NCBI RefSeq assembly: GCF_032027425.1
Contig: NZ_JAVSJA010000001.1
Location: 2,741,501 to 2,805,500, forward strand
Direction of reading: 5' to 3'
Source of the DNA: Microcystis wesenbergii NRERC-220
GTDB lineage: Bacteria > Cyanobacteriota > Cyanobacteriia > Cyanobacteriales > Microcystaceae
DNA length: 64,000 nt
In this document: positions 1 through 8,408 of the stretch, piece by piece
Numbering within the stretch: the first letter of the stretch is position 1
Layout: each line of letters begins with the position of its first letter
Translations under genes and position numbers: made by a program
The notes under the pieces: model-generated
Told to the model about the DNA's origin: nothing
What the model saw: the letters and a program-made list of their open reading frames with translations, nothing else
Database searches by the model: none

Positions 1-918
1 AACAAAGCTATTGACATTAATCCTAATTATGCTGATGCTTACTACAATCGGGGGATTCTTTACTCTGACTTGCAGAAATACGAATTAGCCCTCTCTGACT
101 ACAACAAAGCTATTGACATTAATCCTAATTATGCTAATGCTTACAACAATCGGGGGAATCTTTACTCTGACTTGCAGAAATACGAATTAGCCCTCTCTGA
201 CTACAACAAAGCTATTGACATTAATCCTAATTATGCTGATGCTTACTACAATCGGGGGATTCTTTACTCTGACTTGCAGAAATACGAATTAGCCCTCTCT
301 GACTACAACAAAGCTATTGACATTAATCCTAATTATGCTAATGCTTACAACAATCGGGGGAATCTTTACTCTGACTTGCAGAAATACGAATTAGCCCTCT
401 CTGACTACAACAAAGCTATTGACATTAATCCTAATTATGCTAATGCTTACAACAATCGGGGGAATCTTTACTCTGACTTGCAGAAATACGAATTAGCCCT
501 CTCTGACTACAACAAAGCTATTGACATTAATCCTAATTATGCTAATGCTTACAACAATCGGGGGAATCTTTACTATAACCAGCAGAAATACGATTTAGCC
601 CTCTCTGACTACAACAAAGCTATTGACATTAATCCTAATTATGCTAATGCTTACAACAATCGGGGGAATCTTTACTATAACCAGCAGAAATACGATTTAG
701 CCCTCTCTGACTACAACAAAGCCATTGACATTAATCCTAATGATGCTGATGCTTACGTCAATCGGGGGGTTGTTTATGCCCTGACAAGAGAGTTTCCAAA
801 AGCCCTTGCTGATGCCGAAAAAGCCTCAGAATTATATCGTCAACAAGGGAATGAAGCAGGTTATCAACAAGCTCAAAAACTAATCAGCATGATTCGCCAA
901 GAAATGAGTAAAAATTAG
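1..918 (+). CDS. TPR repeat protein, C-terminal part (5' end outside window)
   Basis: The frame is open from base 1, so the gene starts upstream of the window; a TTG at 70 is only an internal codon. The visible part holds about eight 34-residue tetratricopeptide repeats with units beginning at bases 1, 103, 205, 307, 409, 511, 613 and 715. Each shows the pattern Y-N-R-G, A-L-S-D-Y and A-I-D-I-N-P expected of TPR helices. TPRs form superhelical protein-binding scaffolds; the partner cannot be told. The repeats are almost identical at DNA level and differ by block swaps (YSDLQ versus YYNQQ; NADAY versus NANAY), which points to recent expansion or homogenisation. The last unit is diverged and is followed by a short helical cap ending at 918. 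Confidence 0.9.
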   Translation, partial: NKAIDINPNYADAYYNRGILYSDLQKYELALSDYNKAIDINPNYANAYNNRGNLYSDLQKYELALSDYNKAIDINPNYADAYYNRGILYSDLQKYELALSDYNKAIDINPNYANAYNNRGNLYSDLQKYELALSDYNKAIDINPNYANAYNNRGNLYSDLQKYELALSDYNKAIDINPNYANAYNNRGNLYYNQQKYDLALSDYNKAIDINPNYANAYNNRGNLYYNQQKYDLALSDYNKAIDINPNDADAYVNRGVVYALTREFPKALADAEKASELYRQQGNEAGYQQAQKLISMIRQEMSKN

Positions 919-929
919 GACAAAAAAAG

Positions 930-1286
930 ATGGAATGGAATATTATCTTTGATGAAGCCTTTCGAGATTGGCTATACGAACAAGAAGAAACTGTACAAGA
1001 TTCAATCTTGGCTTATATTGGGCTACTTAAACAAAAAGGACCCTTGTTAGGACGACCTTATGTTGACACTCTTCAAGGCAGTCGTTACCCCAACCTTAAA
1101 GAATTGCGAGTACAGCATCAAGGACAACCTTGGCGAGTGCTTTTTGCTTTCGATCCTATCCGTCAAGCTATCATGCTAGTAGGAGGGAATAAAACTGGCG
1201 ATAAAAGATGGTATGAAAAAAACATTCCCATCGCCGAAAAAAGATTTGAAGCCTATTTAAAAACCTTAACGGAGCAAAATCTATGA
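930..1286 (+). CDS. RelE/ParE (HigB-like) toxin of a type II toxin-antitoxin pair
   Basis: This 118-residue protein matches phage-derived Gp49/HigB-like members of the RelE superfamily: an early helical part (FDEAFRDWLYEQEE), the central LKELRVQHQGQPWRVLFAFD segment with the basic R-V-x-W-R-V-L-F core, and a G-N-K-T-G-D-K-R-W-Y motif near residues 87-95. Family members are usually mRNA endonucleases acting at the ribosome. The stop overlaps the next start (ATGA, 1283-1286), so toxin and antitoxin should be translationally coupled, in the toxin-first order typical of HigBA. Family assignment is firm; activity is inferred. Confidence 0.85.
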   Translation: MEWNIIFDEAFRDWLYEQEETVQDSILAYIGLLKQKGPLLGRPYVDTLQGSRYPNLKELRVQHQGQPWRVLFAFDPIRQAIMLVGGNKTGDKRWYEKNIPIAEKRFEAYLKTLTEQNL

Positions 1287-1594
1287 TTACCTTTGATGAA
1301 GAAATGGATAAACTGCCCTCTGAAAGAAGGGCAAAAATTGAAGCTAAAACCCAAGAACTTTTACAAGAAATGCAAATCATTGATGAACTTCTTCAACGCC
1401 TAAGACTTTCTTCAGGAGAAATCACGGAAAGCGAAAGTGAACAGCCCTGTTTTTCAGCAAAATCAGATGATTTAAAACAACATCTTACCCTAGAAAATTT
1501 AACCAGTATGATGAGGGAATTAGGGGGAGAATGGGAACTTACCCTTAAATTTTCTGAGCAACAAGTGATTAAATTAAGTAGTGAGCGCCCGTAG
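1283..1594 (+). CDS. Cognate antitoxin, HigA/XRE-like with a shortened HTH region
   Basis: The 103-residue protein begins ITFDEEMDKLPSERRAKIEAKTQEL and ends with MMRELGGEWELTLKF, the N- and C-terminal signatures of antitoxins that follow Gp49/HigB toxins. Between them one expects an XRE helix-turn-helix; here residues about 35-62 (LRLSSGEITESESEQ, then CFSAKSDDL) are recognisable but look shortened and contain none of the usual glycine turn. It may still neutralise the toxin but bind operator DNA poorly. It overlaps the toxin gene by four bases. The stop at 1594 is followed directly by dispersed-repeat sequence. Confidence 0.75.
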   Translation: MITFDEEMDKLPSERRAKIEAKTQELLQEMQIIDELLQRLRLSSGEITESESEQPCFSAKSDDLKQHLTLENLTSMMRELGGEWELTLKFSEQQVIKLSSERP

Positions 1595-1656
1595 TTTCTA
1601 GGTTGGGTTGAGCGAATAAATATGTTAAAGAAAACCTCTCAATTCTCAGGGAAAGG

Positions 1657-1782
1657 GAAACCCAACACCCAACACCTAAATCTGTCTGATACTAAATCTG
1701 GTTATTAAAGACTGATTATTTATTCCCCTTTTTGCATGAGTGCATGAGTAGAAAACGGGTTTCTCGGAGAAACCCGTTTTCT
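1657..1782 (+). repeat. Long direct repeat, copy 1 (of hicB-flanking pair)
   Basis: About 124 bases beginning GAAACCCAACACCC are repeated with few differences at 2209-2334. The repeat includes a perfect hairpin at 1751-1781 (arms GAAAACGGGTTTCT and AGAAACCCGTTTTC with a CGG loop). The two copies lie on either side of the intact hicB gene in the same orientation, so recombination between them could delete the antitoxin. Confidence 0.8.
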
Positions 1783-1802
1783 GTGCGTTACTCAACGGAT
1801 TT
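1688..1802 (+). mobile_element. Family D short inverted-repeat element, copy 1
   Basis: The left end reads ATACTAAATCTGGTTATTAA and the right end ACTCAACGGATTT, which is the inverted complement of the family D end seen intact at 18697-18813. The right end stops exactly where homology to HicA begins, so this copy appears to be inserted in, and to have truncated, the hicA toxin gene. It has no coding capacity and is best described as MITE-like. Confidence 0.65.
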
Positions 1803-1912
1803 TTAAACATCCCCATAAAAAAGGGAAAGTGACTGTTCCTCACCCTAAAAAGGATATTCCCCTTAAAACCCTAATCAGTATCGAAAAACAAGCAGGTATT
1901 AAATTACGATAA
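1796..1912 (+). pseudogene. hicA toxin remnant (C-terminal stub)
   Basis: Reading in frame to the TAA at 1910-1912 gives RIFKHPHKKGKVTVPHPK followed by KDIPLKTLISIEKQAGIKLR, the C-terminal half of a HicA mRNA interferase: a basic beta strand, the K-V-T-V-P-H motif and the final helix. No start codon or N-terminal catalytic region precedes it, because family D repeat DNA ends at about 1802. The stub ends 11 bases before hicB and carries that gene's ribosome-binding site (AAGGAG, 1912-1917). The N-terminal half and the active-site histidine are missing, so the toxin should be dead. Confidence 0.75.
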
Positions 1913-1923
1913 AGGAGAAATCA

Positions 1924-2241
1924 ATGATTACTTATTTAGCCACCGTTCATAAAGATAACCATAGTGATTATGGGGTACAATTTTATGACTTTCCGGGTTG
2001 TATTAGTGCAGGAGAAACCATCGAAGAAGCGAAAAAAATGGCAACTGAAGCCTTAAAAGGTCATATTTCCTTCATGTTGGCAGATGGGGACGAAATTCCC
2101 ACCCCTAGCACCCTAGAAACCATTTTAACCGACGCGGATCATCAAGATGCGATCGCTTTTCTGCTCATTGAGGTATCAGAAGCTATTTTAAACCATCCAA
2201 GGAAAAGCGAAACCCAACACCCAACACCTAAATCTGTCTGA
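1924..2241 (+). CDS. HicB family antitoxin
   Basis: The 105-residue protein starts MITYLATVHKDNHSDYGVQF and continues YDFPGCISAGETIEEAKKMA, the partly degraded RNase H-like fold of HicB antitoxins (D-F-P-G-C-x-S-x-G-x-T), followed by the usual A-L-x-x-H segment. AAGGAG lies seven bases before the ATG. Its last residues (about SETQHPTPKSV) are encoded by the inserted repeat, so the natural C-terminus, often a DNA-binding segment, has been replaced. With hicA reduced to a stub this is an orphan antitoxin. Confidence 0.85.
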   Translation: MITYLATVHKDNHSDYGVQFYDFPGCISAGETIEEAKKMATEALKGHISFMLADGDEIPTPSTLETILTDADHQDAIAFLLIEVSEAILNHPRKSETQHPTPKSV

Positions 2242-2334
2242 TACTAAATCTGGTTATTAAAGACTGATTATTTATTCCCCTTTTTGCATCAGTGCATGAG
2301 TAGAAAACGGGTTTCTTCAAGAAAACCGTTTTCT
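2209..2334 (+). repeat. Direct repeat copy 2, containing family D element
   Basis: This is the second copy of the repeat at 1657-1782. The family D-like part starts at about 2240 and lacks the right-hand ACTCAACGGATTT end. A hairpin like that of copy 1 (GAAAACGGGTTTCTT and AAGAAAACCGTTTTC) is present but imperfect. It supplies the last codons and stop of hicB. Confidence 0.75.
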
Positions 2335-2337
2335 ATC

Positions 2338-2365
2338 AAAAAAAAGGGAGGTTTAAGAACCCCCC
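2338..2365 (-). terminator. Rho-independent terminator of rbcL-rbcX-rbcS
   Basis: Read on the minus strand, an 8-bp stem (GGGGGGTT paired with AACCTCCC, one G-U) with a CTTA loop is followed by eight T. It lies about 30 bases after the rbcS stop and fits the end of the Rubisco transcript. Confidence 0.8.
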
Positions 2366-2395
2366 TCAATAGTTAATAATTAGATGACAACCAAA

Positions 2396-2731
2396 TTAGT
2401 AGCGGCCGGCATTGGGTTTATGAACAATAAAGCTCATGGTTTGACATTGTTTGATGTTGTCAAAAGCGATAACGCGGATGTAGCAATCAGAATACTCGGT
2501 GCGGCACTCGCGAACTTCATTAAGAACTTCTTGGGGACCAGAAACAGAGAATAAAGGCAGTTTCCACATCGTCCAATGATAATCCGCGGGTTTGGGATCT
2601 TTTTCAAATTCCACAGCAGGAATATAACCCTGATCGATCATGTATTGAATTTGTTTAGCAATTTGTTGATCGGTGAGGGGGGGCAAGTAGGAGAGGGTTT
2701 CGTAACGCTTCTCTTTAGGTAAAGTTTTCAT
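2396..2731 (-). CDS. rbcS: Ribulose bisphosphate carboxylase small subunit
   Basis: The 111-residue protein has the form IB small-subunit signatures: [15 protein letters not shown]-like N-terminus (here [17 protein letters not shown]), [16 protein letters not shown], the [13 protein letters not shown] strand and the C-terminal [17 protein letters not shown]. Eight of these subunits cap the L8 core of Rubisco in the carboxysome and are needed for full activity. The start lies 15 bases after the rbcX stop, with AAGGAA near 2742-2750 as ribosome-binding site. It is the last gene of the rbcL-rbcX-rbcS unit. Confidence 0.97.
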   Translation of the reverse strand: MKTLPKEKRYETLSYLPPLTDQQIAKQIQYMIDQGYIPAVEFEKDPKPADYHWTMWKLPLFSVSGPQEVLNEVRECRTEYSDCYIRVIAFDNIKQCQTMSFIVHKPNAGRY

Positions 2732-2746
2732 GGGTTTCTTGATTCC

Positions 2747-3145
2747 TTATGGGTTGGGTAGATCATCAACATCGAGATTTAATTCCGATGTCTCTGGTTG
2801 ACTTATAGCAGTACGGGTGAGACGTTCCAAAAGTTGCCGACGATGTTCGGTATTGTCATTAATAATTCCCGTTTTTACCATCTCTGGCAAGAACTCTAAA
2901 ACCTGTTCGGCTAAATGTTCTCTTACCGTCATGATCCGCAAAACTAACTCTTTATTCTCAGTCATCAACCCCGCAATATAGGCCTCGCCATCCTGAATGG
3001 AATGGCTAGAAGTATAGTGACTCAGCCAAATAGCCAAAGTCGGATTAGTTTCTGACAATTGATCGATAATCGTGCGAACCGCTTGGTAAGTTAGGTAACT
3101 TTGTAAGACTTTCGCGGTATCTTGAACAACTTTTTTCGGATACAT
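2747..3145 (-). CDS. rbcX: Rubisco assembly chaperone RbcX
   Basis: The 132-residue helical protein starts MYPKKVVQDTAKVLQSYLTYQAVRTI, with the conserved Y-L-T-Y-Q-A-V-R groove that grips the C-terminal tail of RbcL, and R-I-M-T-V-R-E-H-L-A around residues 70-80. RbcX dimers stabilise freshly folded RbcL antiparallel dimers before small subunits bind. The position between rbcL and rbcS is the classic cyanobacterial arrangement. The C-terminal tail after about residue 110 is poorly conserved, as in other RbcX proteins. Confidence 0.96.
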   Translation of the reverse strand: MYPKKVVQDTAKVLQSYLTYQAVRTIIDQLSETNPTLAIWLSHYTSSHSIQDGEAYIAGLMTENKELVLRIMTVREHLAEQVLEFLPEMVKTGIINDNTEHRRQLLERLTRTAISQPETSELNLDVDDLPNP

Positions 3146-3149
3146 TTTA

Positions 3150-3275
3150 TACAGTTTTCAGTTATTGGCTAGACAGTTATCAGTGTTGAAATTCTAGCGA
3201 CTGCTTGCCGATTTTGGGCAAGTCCCCAGCATTATTTTCCACCGATAACTGCTAACAACCTTCTGAAGGGCTGTA
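3150..3275 (-). promoter_or_regulatory. rbcL-rbcX spacer with hairpins
   Basis: The 130-base spacer has an inner hairpin (CTTGCC and GGCAAG, 3206-3224) and outer CAGTTATC/GATAACTG inverted ends near 3170 and 3250. It could dampen readthrough from rbcL into rbcX or stabilise the rbcL message. There is no T-run on the minus-strand side, so it is not a clear terminator. Confidence 0.35.
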
Positions 3276-4691
3276 TTAGAGGGTATCCATAGCCTCGAAC
3301 TCGAATTTGATTTCTTTCCAGAGTTCGCAAGCGGCAGCCAGTTCAGGACTCCAACGGCAAGCTTCCCGGATAACGTCGTTACCTTCGCGGGCCAAGGAGC
3401 GTCCTTCGTTACGAGCTTGGATACAAGCTTCCAGAGCCACACGGTTAGCGGTGGCACCCGGTGCGTTACCCCAGGGGTGGCCGAGGGTTCCACCACCGAA
3501 CTGTAAGCAGGAATCGTCACCGAAGATTTCCACCAGCGCGGGCATATGCCAAACGTGGATACCACCAGAAGCAACCGGCATTACCCCGGGTAAGGAAGCG
3601 TAGTCTTGGGTGAAGAAAATACCACGAGCGCGATCTTCTTCTACATAGTCTTCACGCATCAGGTCAACAAAACCCATCGTGATCCCGCGTTCACCTTCGA
3701 GTTTACCGACAACGGTTCCCGAGTGCAGGTGATCACCACCAGAGAGACGTAAGCACTTAGCTAAAACGCGGAAGTGGATACCATGATTTTTCTGACGGTC
3801 GATAACCGCGTGCATTGCCCGGTGAATGTGGAGCAGTAACCCTTTGTCGCGGCAGAATTTCGCCAGGGTGGTGTTAGCGGTGAAACCACCGGTGAGGTAG
3901 TCGTGCATGATGATGGGGGTTTTGATTTCGGCGGCGAATTCAGCCCGTTGCATCATCTGCTCGCAGGTAGGAGCAGTTACGTTGAGGTAATGTCCTTTAA
4001 CTTCGTTGGTTTCTGCTTGGGATTTAACGATCGCCTCTTGGACAAAGAGGAAACGATCGCGCCAACGCATGAAGGGTTGAGAGTTAATATTTTCGTCGTC
4101 TTTGGTGAAGTCTAAACCACCGCGGAGACATTCATAAACGGCACGACCGTAGTTTTTAGCGGAAAGGCCGAGTTTGGGTTTGATGGTGCAACCGAGTAAG
4201 GGGCGACCGTATTTGTTTAATTTGTCCCGTTCAACGGTGATACCGTGGGGAGGACCTTGGAAGGTTTTGATTAAAGCGACGGGGAAACGGATATCTTCTA
4301 ACCGGAGACCGCGTAGAGCTTTGAAACCGAAAACGTTACCAACGATCGAGGTGAGGATGTTGGTGACGGAACCTTCTTCAAATAGATCTAAAGGATAGGC
4401 AACGAAACAGAAGAATTGGTTATCTTCGTTGGGTACGGGTTCGATATCATAACAACGGCCTTTATAGCGATCGAGGTCGGTTAAGTTATCTGTCCAAACG
4501 GTGGTCCAGGTACCTGTGGAAGATTCCGCCGCTACCGCCGCACCTGCTTCTTCAGGAGGAACTCCGGGTTGGGGTGTTACCCGGAAGCAAGCTAGTAGAT
4601 CGGTATCTTTGGGGGTGTAGTCGGGGGTGTAGTAGGTCAGGCGGTAGTCTTTTACGCCGGCCTGGAAACCTTTGGATTTGGCTTGCACCAT
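3276..4691 (-). CDS. rbcL: Ribulose bisphosphate carboxylase large subunit (form IB)
   Basis: The 471-residue protein carries all form I landmarks: TYYTPDY near residue 20, the [17 protein letters not shown] segment with the carbamylated lysine and metal-binding Asp/Glu, the loop 6 region ([11 protein letters not shown]), and the conserved C-terminal [12 protein letters not shown], which also binds RbcX. It carboxylates ribulose 1,5-bisphosphate in the Calvin cycle. The ATG is preceded by GGAGGA (4701-4706 on the plus strand as TCCTCC) at good spacing. It heads the rbcL-rbcX-rbcS unit and lies 3' of the ccm genes in the same direction, so all Rubisco and core carboxysome genes could be co-regulated. 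Confidence 0.98.
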   Translation of the reverse strand: MVQAKSKGFQAGVKDYRLTYYTPDYTPKDTDLLACFRVTPQPGVPPEEAGAAVAAESSTGTWTTVWTDNLTDLDRYKGRCYDIEPVPNEDNQFFCFVAYPLDLFEEGSVTNILTSIVGNVFGFKALRGLRLEDIRFPVALIKTFQGPPHGITVERDKLNKYGRPLLGCTIKPKLGLSAKNYGRAVYECLRGGLDFTKDDENINSQPFMRWRDRFLFVQEAIVKSQAETNEVKGHYLNVTAPTCEQMMQRAEFAAEIKTPIIMHDYLTGGFTANTTLAKFCRDKGLLLHIHRAMHAVIDRQKNHGIHFRVLAKCLRLSGGDHLHSGTVVGKLEGERGITMGFVDLMREDYVEEDRARGIFFTQDYASLPGVMPVASGGIHVWHMPALVEIFGDDSCLQFGGGTLGHPWGNAPGATANRVALEACIQARNEGRSLAREGNDVIREACRWSPELAAACELWKEIKFEFEAMDTL

Positions 4692-5241
4692 TGGGATTAT
4701 TCCTCCATAAACTGCATGATTAGTCGCACCTGTAAAATCTCGCCGTCAACCGACATAGATTTTTCTTAAGCTCCTTTCCCCTGCTGCTAGGAGCGAAGTT
4801 AGGGAGCAATTTTCACTAATGTTTTTTTCAACTGATCATCTTAACACGAACTTTATCCTATTCTGATCATTTTTTTCTCTATCTCTAAAATTTTGATTGT
4901 TTTTTTTTCTCGGGGCGATTAGTTTCTTTAATCTGTCGTCATCTAACTTTGACAATCTCTACAAAAACACAAAAAAATCAACAAAAATTTACCTGATTGA
5001 CACGCAGAAACTTCTGCTCATCAGGCTTTGAGCGATTAAAACTACTCTTTAATTGAGGAAGATTATCAATAATTACAACCTCAAAAAATTGTCGGCAATC
5101 GCTAAATATTAACTGGATTTCTAAGCAATTATACCCAGTACCTAGAGGACAGTTAGACAGCCGTGAACTCTAGATAAATTAGGTCTAATTACTCAGTAAT
5201 TATTGTTGAGATTTTTGGCTTGTGAACGATTATTTTCCCCT
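4692..5241 (-). promoter_or_regulatory. rbcL upstream region / probable promoter and leader
   Basis: These 550 bases separate ccmN from rbcL and hold no ORF. The AT-rich half nearest 4800-4980 is the likeliest promoter zone; on the minus strand a TTGAAA box lies near 4830. A GCTCCT/AGGAGC inverted repeat at 4770-4794 lies in the probable 5' leader. The strong Shine-Dalgarno GGAGGA is at 4701-4706. I cannot assign NtcA, CcmR or RpaB sites with confidence. Confidence 0.4.
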
Positions 5242-5904
5242 TCAAGAATTATGGTTATTGTTGCCATTAAAACGATGACGTTCTGGAAATAGCGTGACCA
5301 ATAACTGATTGATATAGACCTTTCCGACCACAGATGCTTGATTCGGTCGGTTAGTAGTAGATGCTTGTTCTCTGGTTTCCGGAGGACTGGCCTCGGCGGC
5401 CATTTCCTCGCTATCCCAAGGACTGGCCACGGTTTCGGCGACCACTTCCTCCGCGGACGGGACTGGGGACACTTGACTGACTACGGGTTCCGGTTGTGGT
5501 AGAGGAGGCCTTTCCGGTTCCGATGGGGTTGCTGACACCTCGATGGTAATTTGACGGGAAGTATCTCCGATCAGGGAACCAGACGGCACGAGCGACATCG
5601 CTGCCACAGAAGCATTAAAAATCGTTGTGGTTGAGCCAATACAGGCATTCTCACCGATTTCACCCTGACCGACTATTAGAACACCTGTACCTAAAATTGC
5701 CCCTGCACCGATAGCAATAACACCCTGATAGGCGGTTAAAATTGTTCCCATACCCAGGCAAGCACCCGCACCGATAATTATTTGGCTATTGGGGGCTGCT
5801 CGGAGAATCACCCCCGGAGCCACGATCGCACTCTCATCAATGGTTACATCACCATTGACATAGAATTCCGAGCGGCTAATAGGTTGAACGGGGGGTAAGG
5901 ACAT
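5242..5904 (-). CDS. ccmN: Carboxysome assembly protein CcmN
   Basis: The 220-residue protein has an N-terminal left-handed beta-helix of hexapeptide repeats (residues about 15-125; I-I-x-A-G-A, I-A-I-G-A-G-A-I-L-G-T-G-V and similar), a Pro/Glu-rich linker (about 125-185), and a C-terminal amphipathic segment (VVGKVYINQLLVTLFPERH). That layout is CcmN: the helix domain binds CcmM and the C-terminal encapsulation peptide recruits shell hexamers (CcmK2). Without it Rubisco/CcmM condensates do not become enclosed. It follows ccmM by 131 bases and ends the ccm group. Confidence 0.93.
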   Translation of the reverse strand: MSLPPVQPISRSEFYVNGDVTIDESAIVAPGVILRAAPNSQIIIGAGACLGMGTILTAYQGVIAIGAGAILGTGVLIVGQGEIGENACIGSTTTIFNASVAAMSLVPSGSLIGDTSRQITIEVSATPSEPERPPLPQPEPVVSQVSPVPSAEEVVAETVASPWDSEEMAAEASPPETREQASTTNRPNQASVVGKVYINQLLVTLFPERHRFNGNNNHNS

Positions 5905-6035
5905 AATTGACAGTCACTCAGTGATCAGTGATCAGTGATCGGGGGTTAGGGGGTAGGGGTTAGAGTTTCCGGTATTTTTCCCGATCCGCCAACACCTAAC
6001 ACCTATCTCCCTTCACCGATCGCCGAGTCCTGAAA

Positions 6036-7994
6036 TTAAGGGCGTTGAATAATCGATTCGAGAACACGACGTTTCGCTTGGGAGTCAATCCCGATCAGAC
6101 GAACGTATTCCCCTTGATGGTCGCGCAGACAGGTTTCTAAAGCGGCCACCACATCGGATTCGCGACTGCTATCGATCGGGGTGCAGCTTTGCCAAGAACT
6201 GGTTTTAAAACGACGTTTATCCGCGTGTTCGGCCCCGATTTTGTGACCTTGGTTCAATAAAGAGCGAATTTGAGTGATCGTTTCTGCGGTTAAGGTACTG
6301 GTTAAAGTGGCAGTACCGCCGCTGGAGGAACCGGAAGCAGAGCTTTTGAAACTCGGTTCAGCAACGGTGGCGGTTTTACCGTTGCCATTACTAGCCACCG
6401 AACCATCGGGACGCTGGATCACCGTTTCTAAAACCCGTTTTTTGGCTTTAGCATCGATACCGAGTAAGCGGACGTATTCGCCGCTATGTTCGCGTAAACA
6501 ATCTTCCAAAGCAGTAATTACATCGGATTCGCGATTGCTTTCGATCGGAGCGCAACTCTGCCAAGAACTGGTTTTAAACCGGCGTTTATCGGCGTGTTCG
6601 GTGCCGATTTTGTAGCCTTGGGCGAGCAGGGAACGAATTTGAGCGATCGTTTCCCCACTTAAGCTACCACTGCTGCTATGACTGGCTCCGTTACTAGCGG
6701 GGGCGCTGTAGCTGCTGGCTTTGCCGCTGCCGTTACTAGCGGGGGCGCTGCCGGGGCGGTGAATAATCATTTCGACGACCCGTTTTTTCGCTTGCGGGTC
6801 GATCCCGATCAGGCGGACATACTCATCGCTATTTTCAGTCACGATCGCTTCAATATCGCGAATGATGCCCGCTTCGCTCTTGGTTTCGATCGCAGGTCCG
6901 GTTAACCAAGAACTGGTTTTAAACCGGCGTTTATCCGCGTGTTCGGTGGCGATTTTCAGTCCTTGGGCCAGCAGGGAACGCACTTGTACCGACAGGTCGG
7001 AATGGCCGTTACCGTTGCCATGACCGCCGTGGACGGCGGTGGTGGTGCGGGCCGGTTCTCCCGGGGTGTCTTCGGGGCGTTGGATAATCATTTCCAGTAT
7101 GCGCCGTTTAGCGGCGGGATCGACTCCGATCAGGCGGACGTATTCGCCTTGTAGGTCTCTGAGGGAGGCTTCTAGGGATTGGGATACCTGTTCTTCGCGG
7201 CCGCCGTCGATAAAGCCGGCACTTAACCAAGAACTGGTTTTAAAGCGGCGTTTGTCAGCGTATTCGATGCCGATCTTGTAGCCTTGGGAGAGGAGGGAGC
7301 GAACCTGCGCTCGAATGTTTGTATTTAAACTCATAGGTGTCACCGAATTTCTATATAGCGTCTCATTAGCGATGTTTATAGCGGCTGCCGGTGGAGGAGT
7401 CGCTGGGCTGTGGGCTTTGACCGGGACGCTGGGGGCGAGGTCGATATCGACAATGTGACGGGTGAAGGCTCGATCGATTTCTGTGACATCGGGTAAGCGA
7501 TCAGCCTGTTGTTGGCTGGTGATCACGGAACCGGATGGCACGAATTTACCGGCGGGGATTTCCACGTCTTGAACGAGGGCGTGCATCATGACGATGCAAT
7601 CGGCCCCGATGCGGGCATTAAAGACGGTGGAGCGAAAACCGATAAAGCAGCGATCGCCCACATAGGCAGGCCCGTGAATGAGTGCCATGTGGGTGATGCA
7701 GCTGCCCCGGCCGATCCACACCGAATATTCTCGGCCGTCATCTCCCACCACACGGCTTTTTTCTAAACCGTGGATGATTGCTCCGTCCTGAATTTTGCTG
7801 TCGTCGCCAATGTGAAAGGGGGTTCCTTCATCGGCGCGGATGGAAGTCCCCGGAGCAATCACCACTCGCGCCCCGATCTCGATAGCGCCACTGAGGTTAG
7901 AGAAGGTGTGGACTTTGGCACTCTCGTCTATGCGCGTTTCCTCTGGGGATTTGGTCCGCTTTTTCGGACTAGCCGCCGTTGTGCGGACGACCAT
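6036..7994 (-). CDS. ccmM: Carboxysome scaffold CcmM (gamma-CA domain plus four SSU-like repeats)
   Basis: The 652-residue scaffold has an N-terminal gamma-carbonic-anhydrase beta-helix (residues about 20-205) with H75, H102 and H107 at the zinc-ligand positions, then four Rubisco small-subunit-like (SSUL) modules, each with [11 protein letters not shown] and E-Y-V-R-L-(I/L)-G-(I/V)-D, joined by Gly/Ser/Ala-rich linkers. SSUL modules crosslink Rubisco into the nascent carboxysome. I do not see the late-domain Cys pair reported for redox-active CcmM anhydrases, so the enzyme activity is uncertain. The first ATG has a strong GGAGGA (8003-8008). An internal ATG at 7334 (residue 221), preceded by GGTGA, would give the short CcmM form of four SSUL repeats. 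Confidence 0.96.
   Translation of the reverse strand: MVVRTTAASPKKRTKSPEETRIDESAKVHTFSNLSGAIEIGARVVIAPGTSIRADEGTPFHIGDDSKIQDGAIIHGLEKSRVVGDDGREYSVWIGRGSCITHMALIHGPAYVGDRCFIGFRSTVFNARIGADCIVMMHALVQDVEIPAGKFVPSGSVITSQQQADRLPDVTEIDRAFTRHIVDIDLAPSVPVKAHSPATPPPAAAINIANETLYRNSVTPMSLNTNIRAQVRSLLSQGYKIGIEYADKRRFKTSSWLSAGFIDGGREEQVSQSLEASLRDLQGEYVRLIGVDPAAKRRILEMIIQRPEDTPGEPARTTTAVHGGHGNGNGHSDLSVQVRSLLAQGLKIATEHADKRRFKTSSWLTGPAIETKSEAGIIRDIEAIVTENSDEYVRLIGIDPQAKKRVVEMIIHRPGSAPASNGSGKASSYSAPASNGASHSSSGSLSGETIAQIRSLLAQGYKIGTEHADKRRFKTSSWQSCAPIESNRESDVITALEDCLREHSGEYVRLLGIDAKAKKRVLETVIQRPDGSVASNGNGKTATVAEPSFKSSASGSSSGGTATLTSTLTAETITQIRSLLNQGHKIGAEHADKRRFKTSSWQSCTPIDSSRESDVVAALETCLRDHQGEYVRLIGIDSQAKRRVLESIIQRP
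7332..7345 (-). promoter_or_regulatory. Internal translation start for the short CcmM isoform
   Basis: On the minus strand GGTGA precedes an in-frame ATG (codon 7334-7332) by five bases, immediately before the first SSUL module ([15 protein letters not shown]). Beta-cyanobacteria make a short CcmM from an internal start; this site sits exactly where that start is expected and would yield a 432-residue protein. It is predicted from sequence and family knowledge, not measured. Confidence 0.6.
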
Positions 7995-8064
7995 AGTTAG
8001 TCTTCCTCCATACTGAATTTGGCTGGCTGGTTGTTAATTAACTGTGTTTGGGTCCTATCGATGT

Positions 8065-8376
8065 TTAACCGGATTGACGAAATTCGTCTCTCTTGCTGTA
8101 GAGGGTGCGATTTTCTACGGTTATAGTGTCAATAATCCCCACCACCATCGCGTCAAGGGGGCGATTGTTCTGCCCGTCTTCGATCCGAGCTGCTCCTCCC
8201 CGGGACACTAGCACCCATTCATTAATCCCCGCTCCGACAATATCACCCGCTACTTCGTATTTAGGCAAAAGTTGCCCTTGAGCGTCGATGAATTGCAAAA
8301 GCAGAAGTTTCACTCCCGTCATACTGCGCGGTTTCAGGGTGCTAACGACGGTTCCGCAAACTTTGGCAATTTGCAT
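8065..8376 (-). CDS. ccmL: Carboxysome vertex pentamer protein CcmL
   Basis: The 103-residue protein is an EutN/CcmL (Pfam00936-unrelated) pentamer: MQIAKVCGTVVSTLKPRSMTG at the N-terminus, L-L-L-L-Q-F-I-D-A, the G-A-G-I-N-E-W-V-L-V-S-R-G-G-A-A-R core with pore-lining residues, and MVVGIIDTI near the end. Five copies close each of the twelve icosahedral vertices. It sits between ccmK1 and ccmM with spacers of 32 and 70 bases. Confidence 0.96.
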   Translation of the reverse strand: MQIAKVCGTVVSTLKPRSMTGVKLLLLQFIDAQGQLLPKYEVAGDIVGAGINEWVLVSRGGAARIEDGQNNRPLDAMVVGIIDTITVENRTLYSKRDEFRQSG

Positions 8377-8408
8377 GGAATTTGTTTACACTAAAAGTTA
8401 GTTGCGCT

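Noticed and set aside
3194-3574. 126-residue frame overlapping rbcL on the same strand in another phase
   Set aside because: rbcL is certain, and the alternative frame has no family resemblance.
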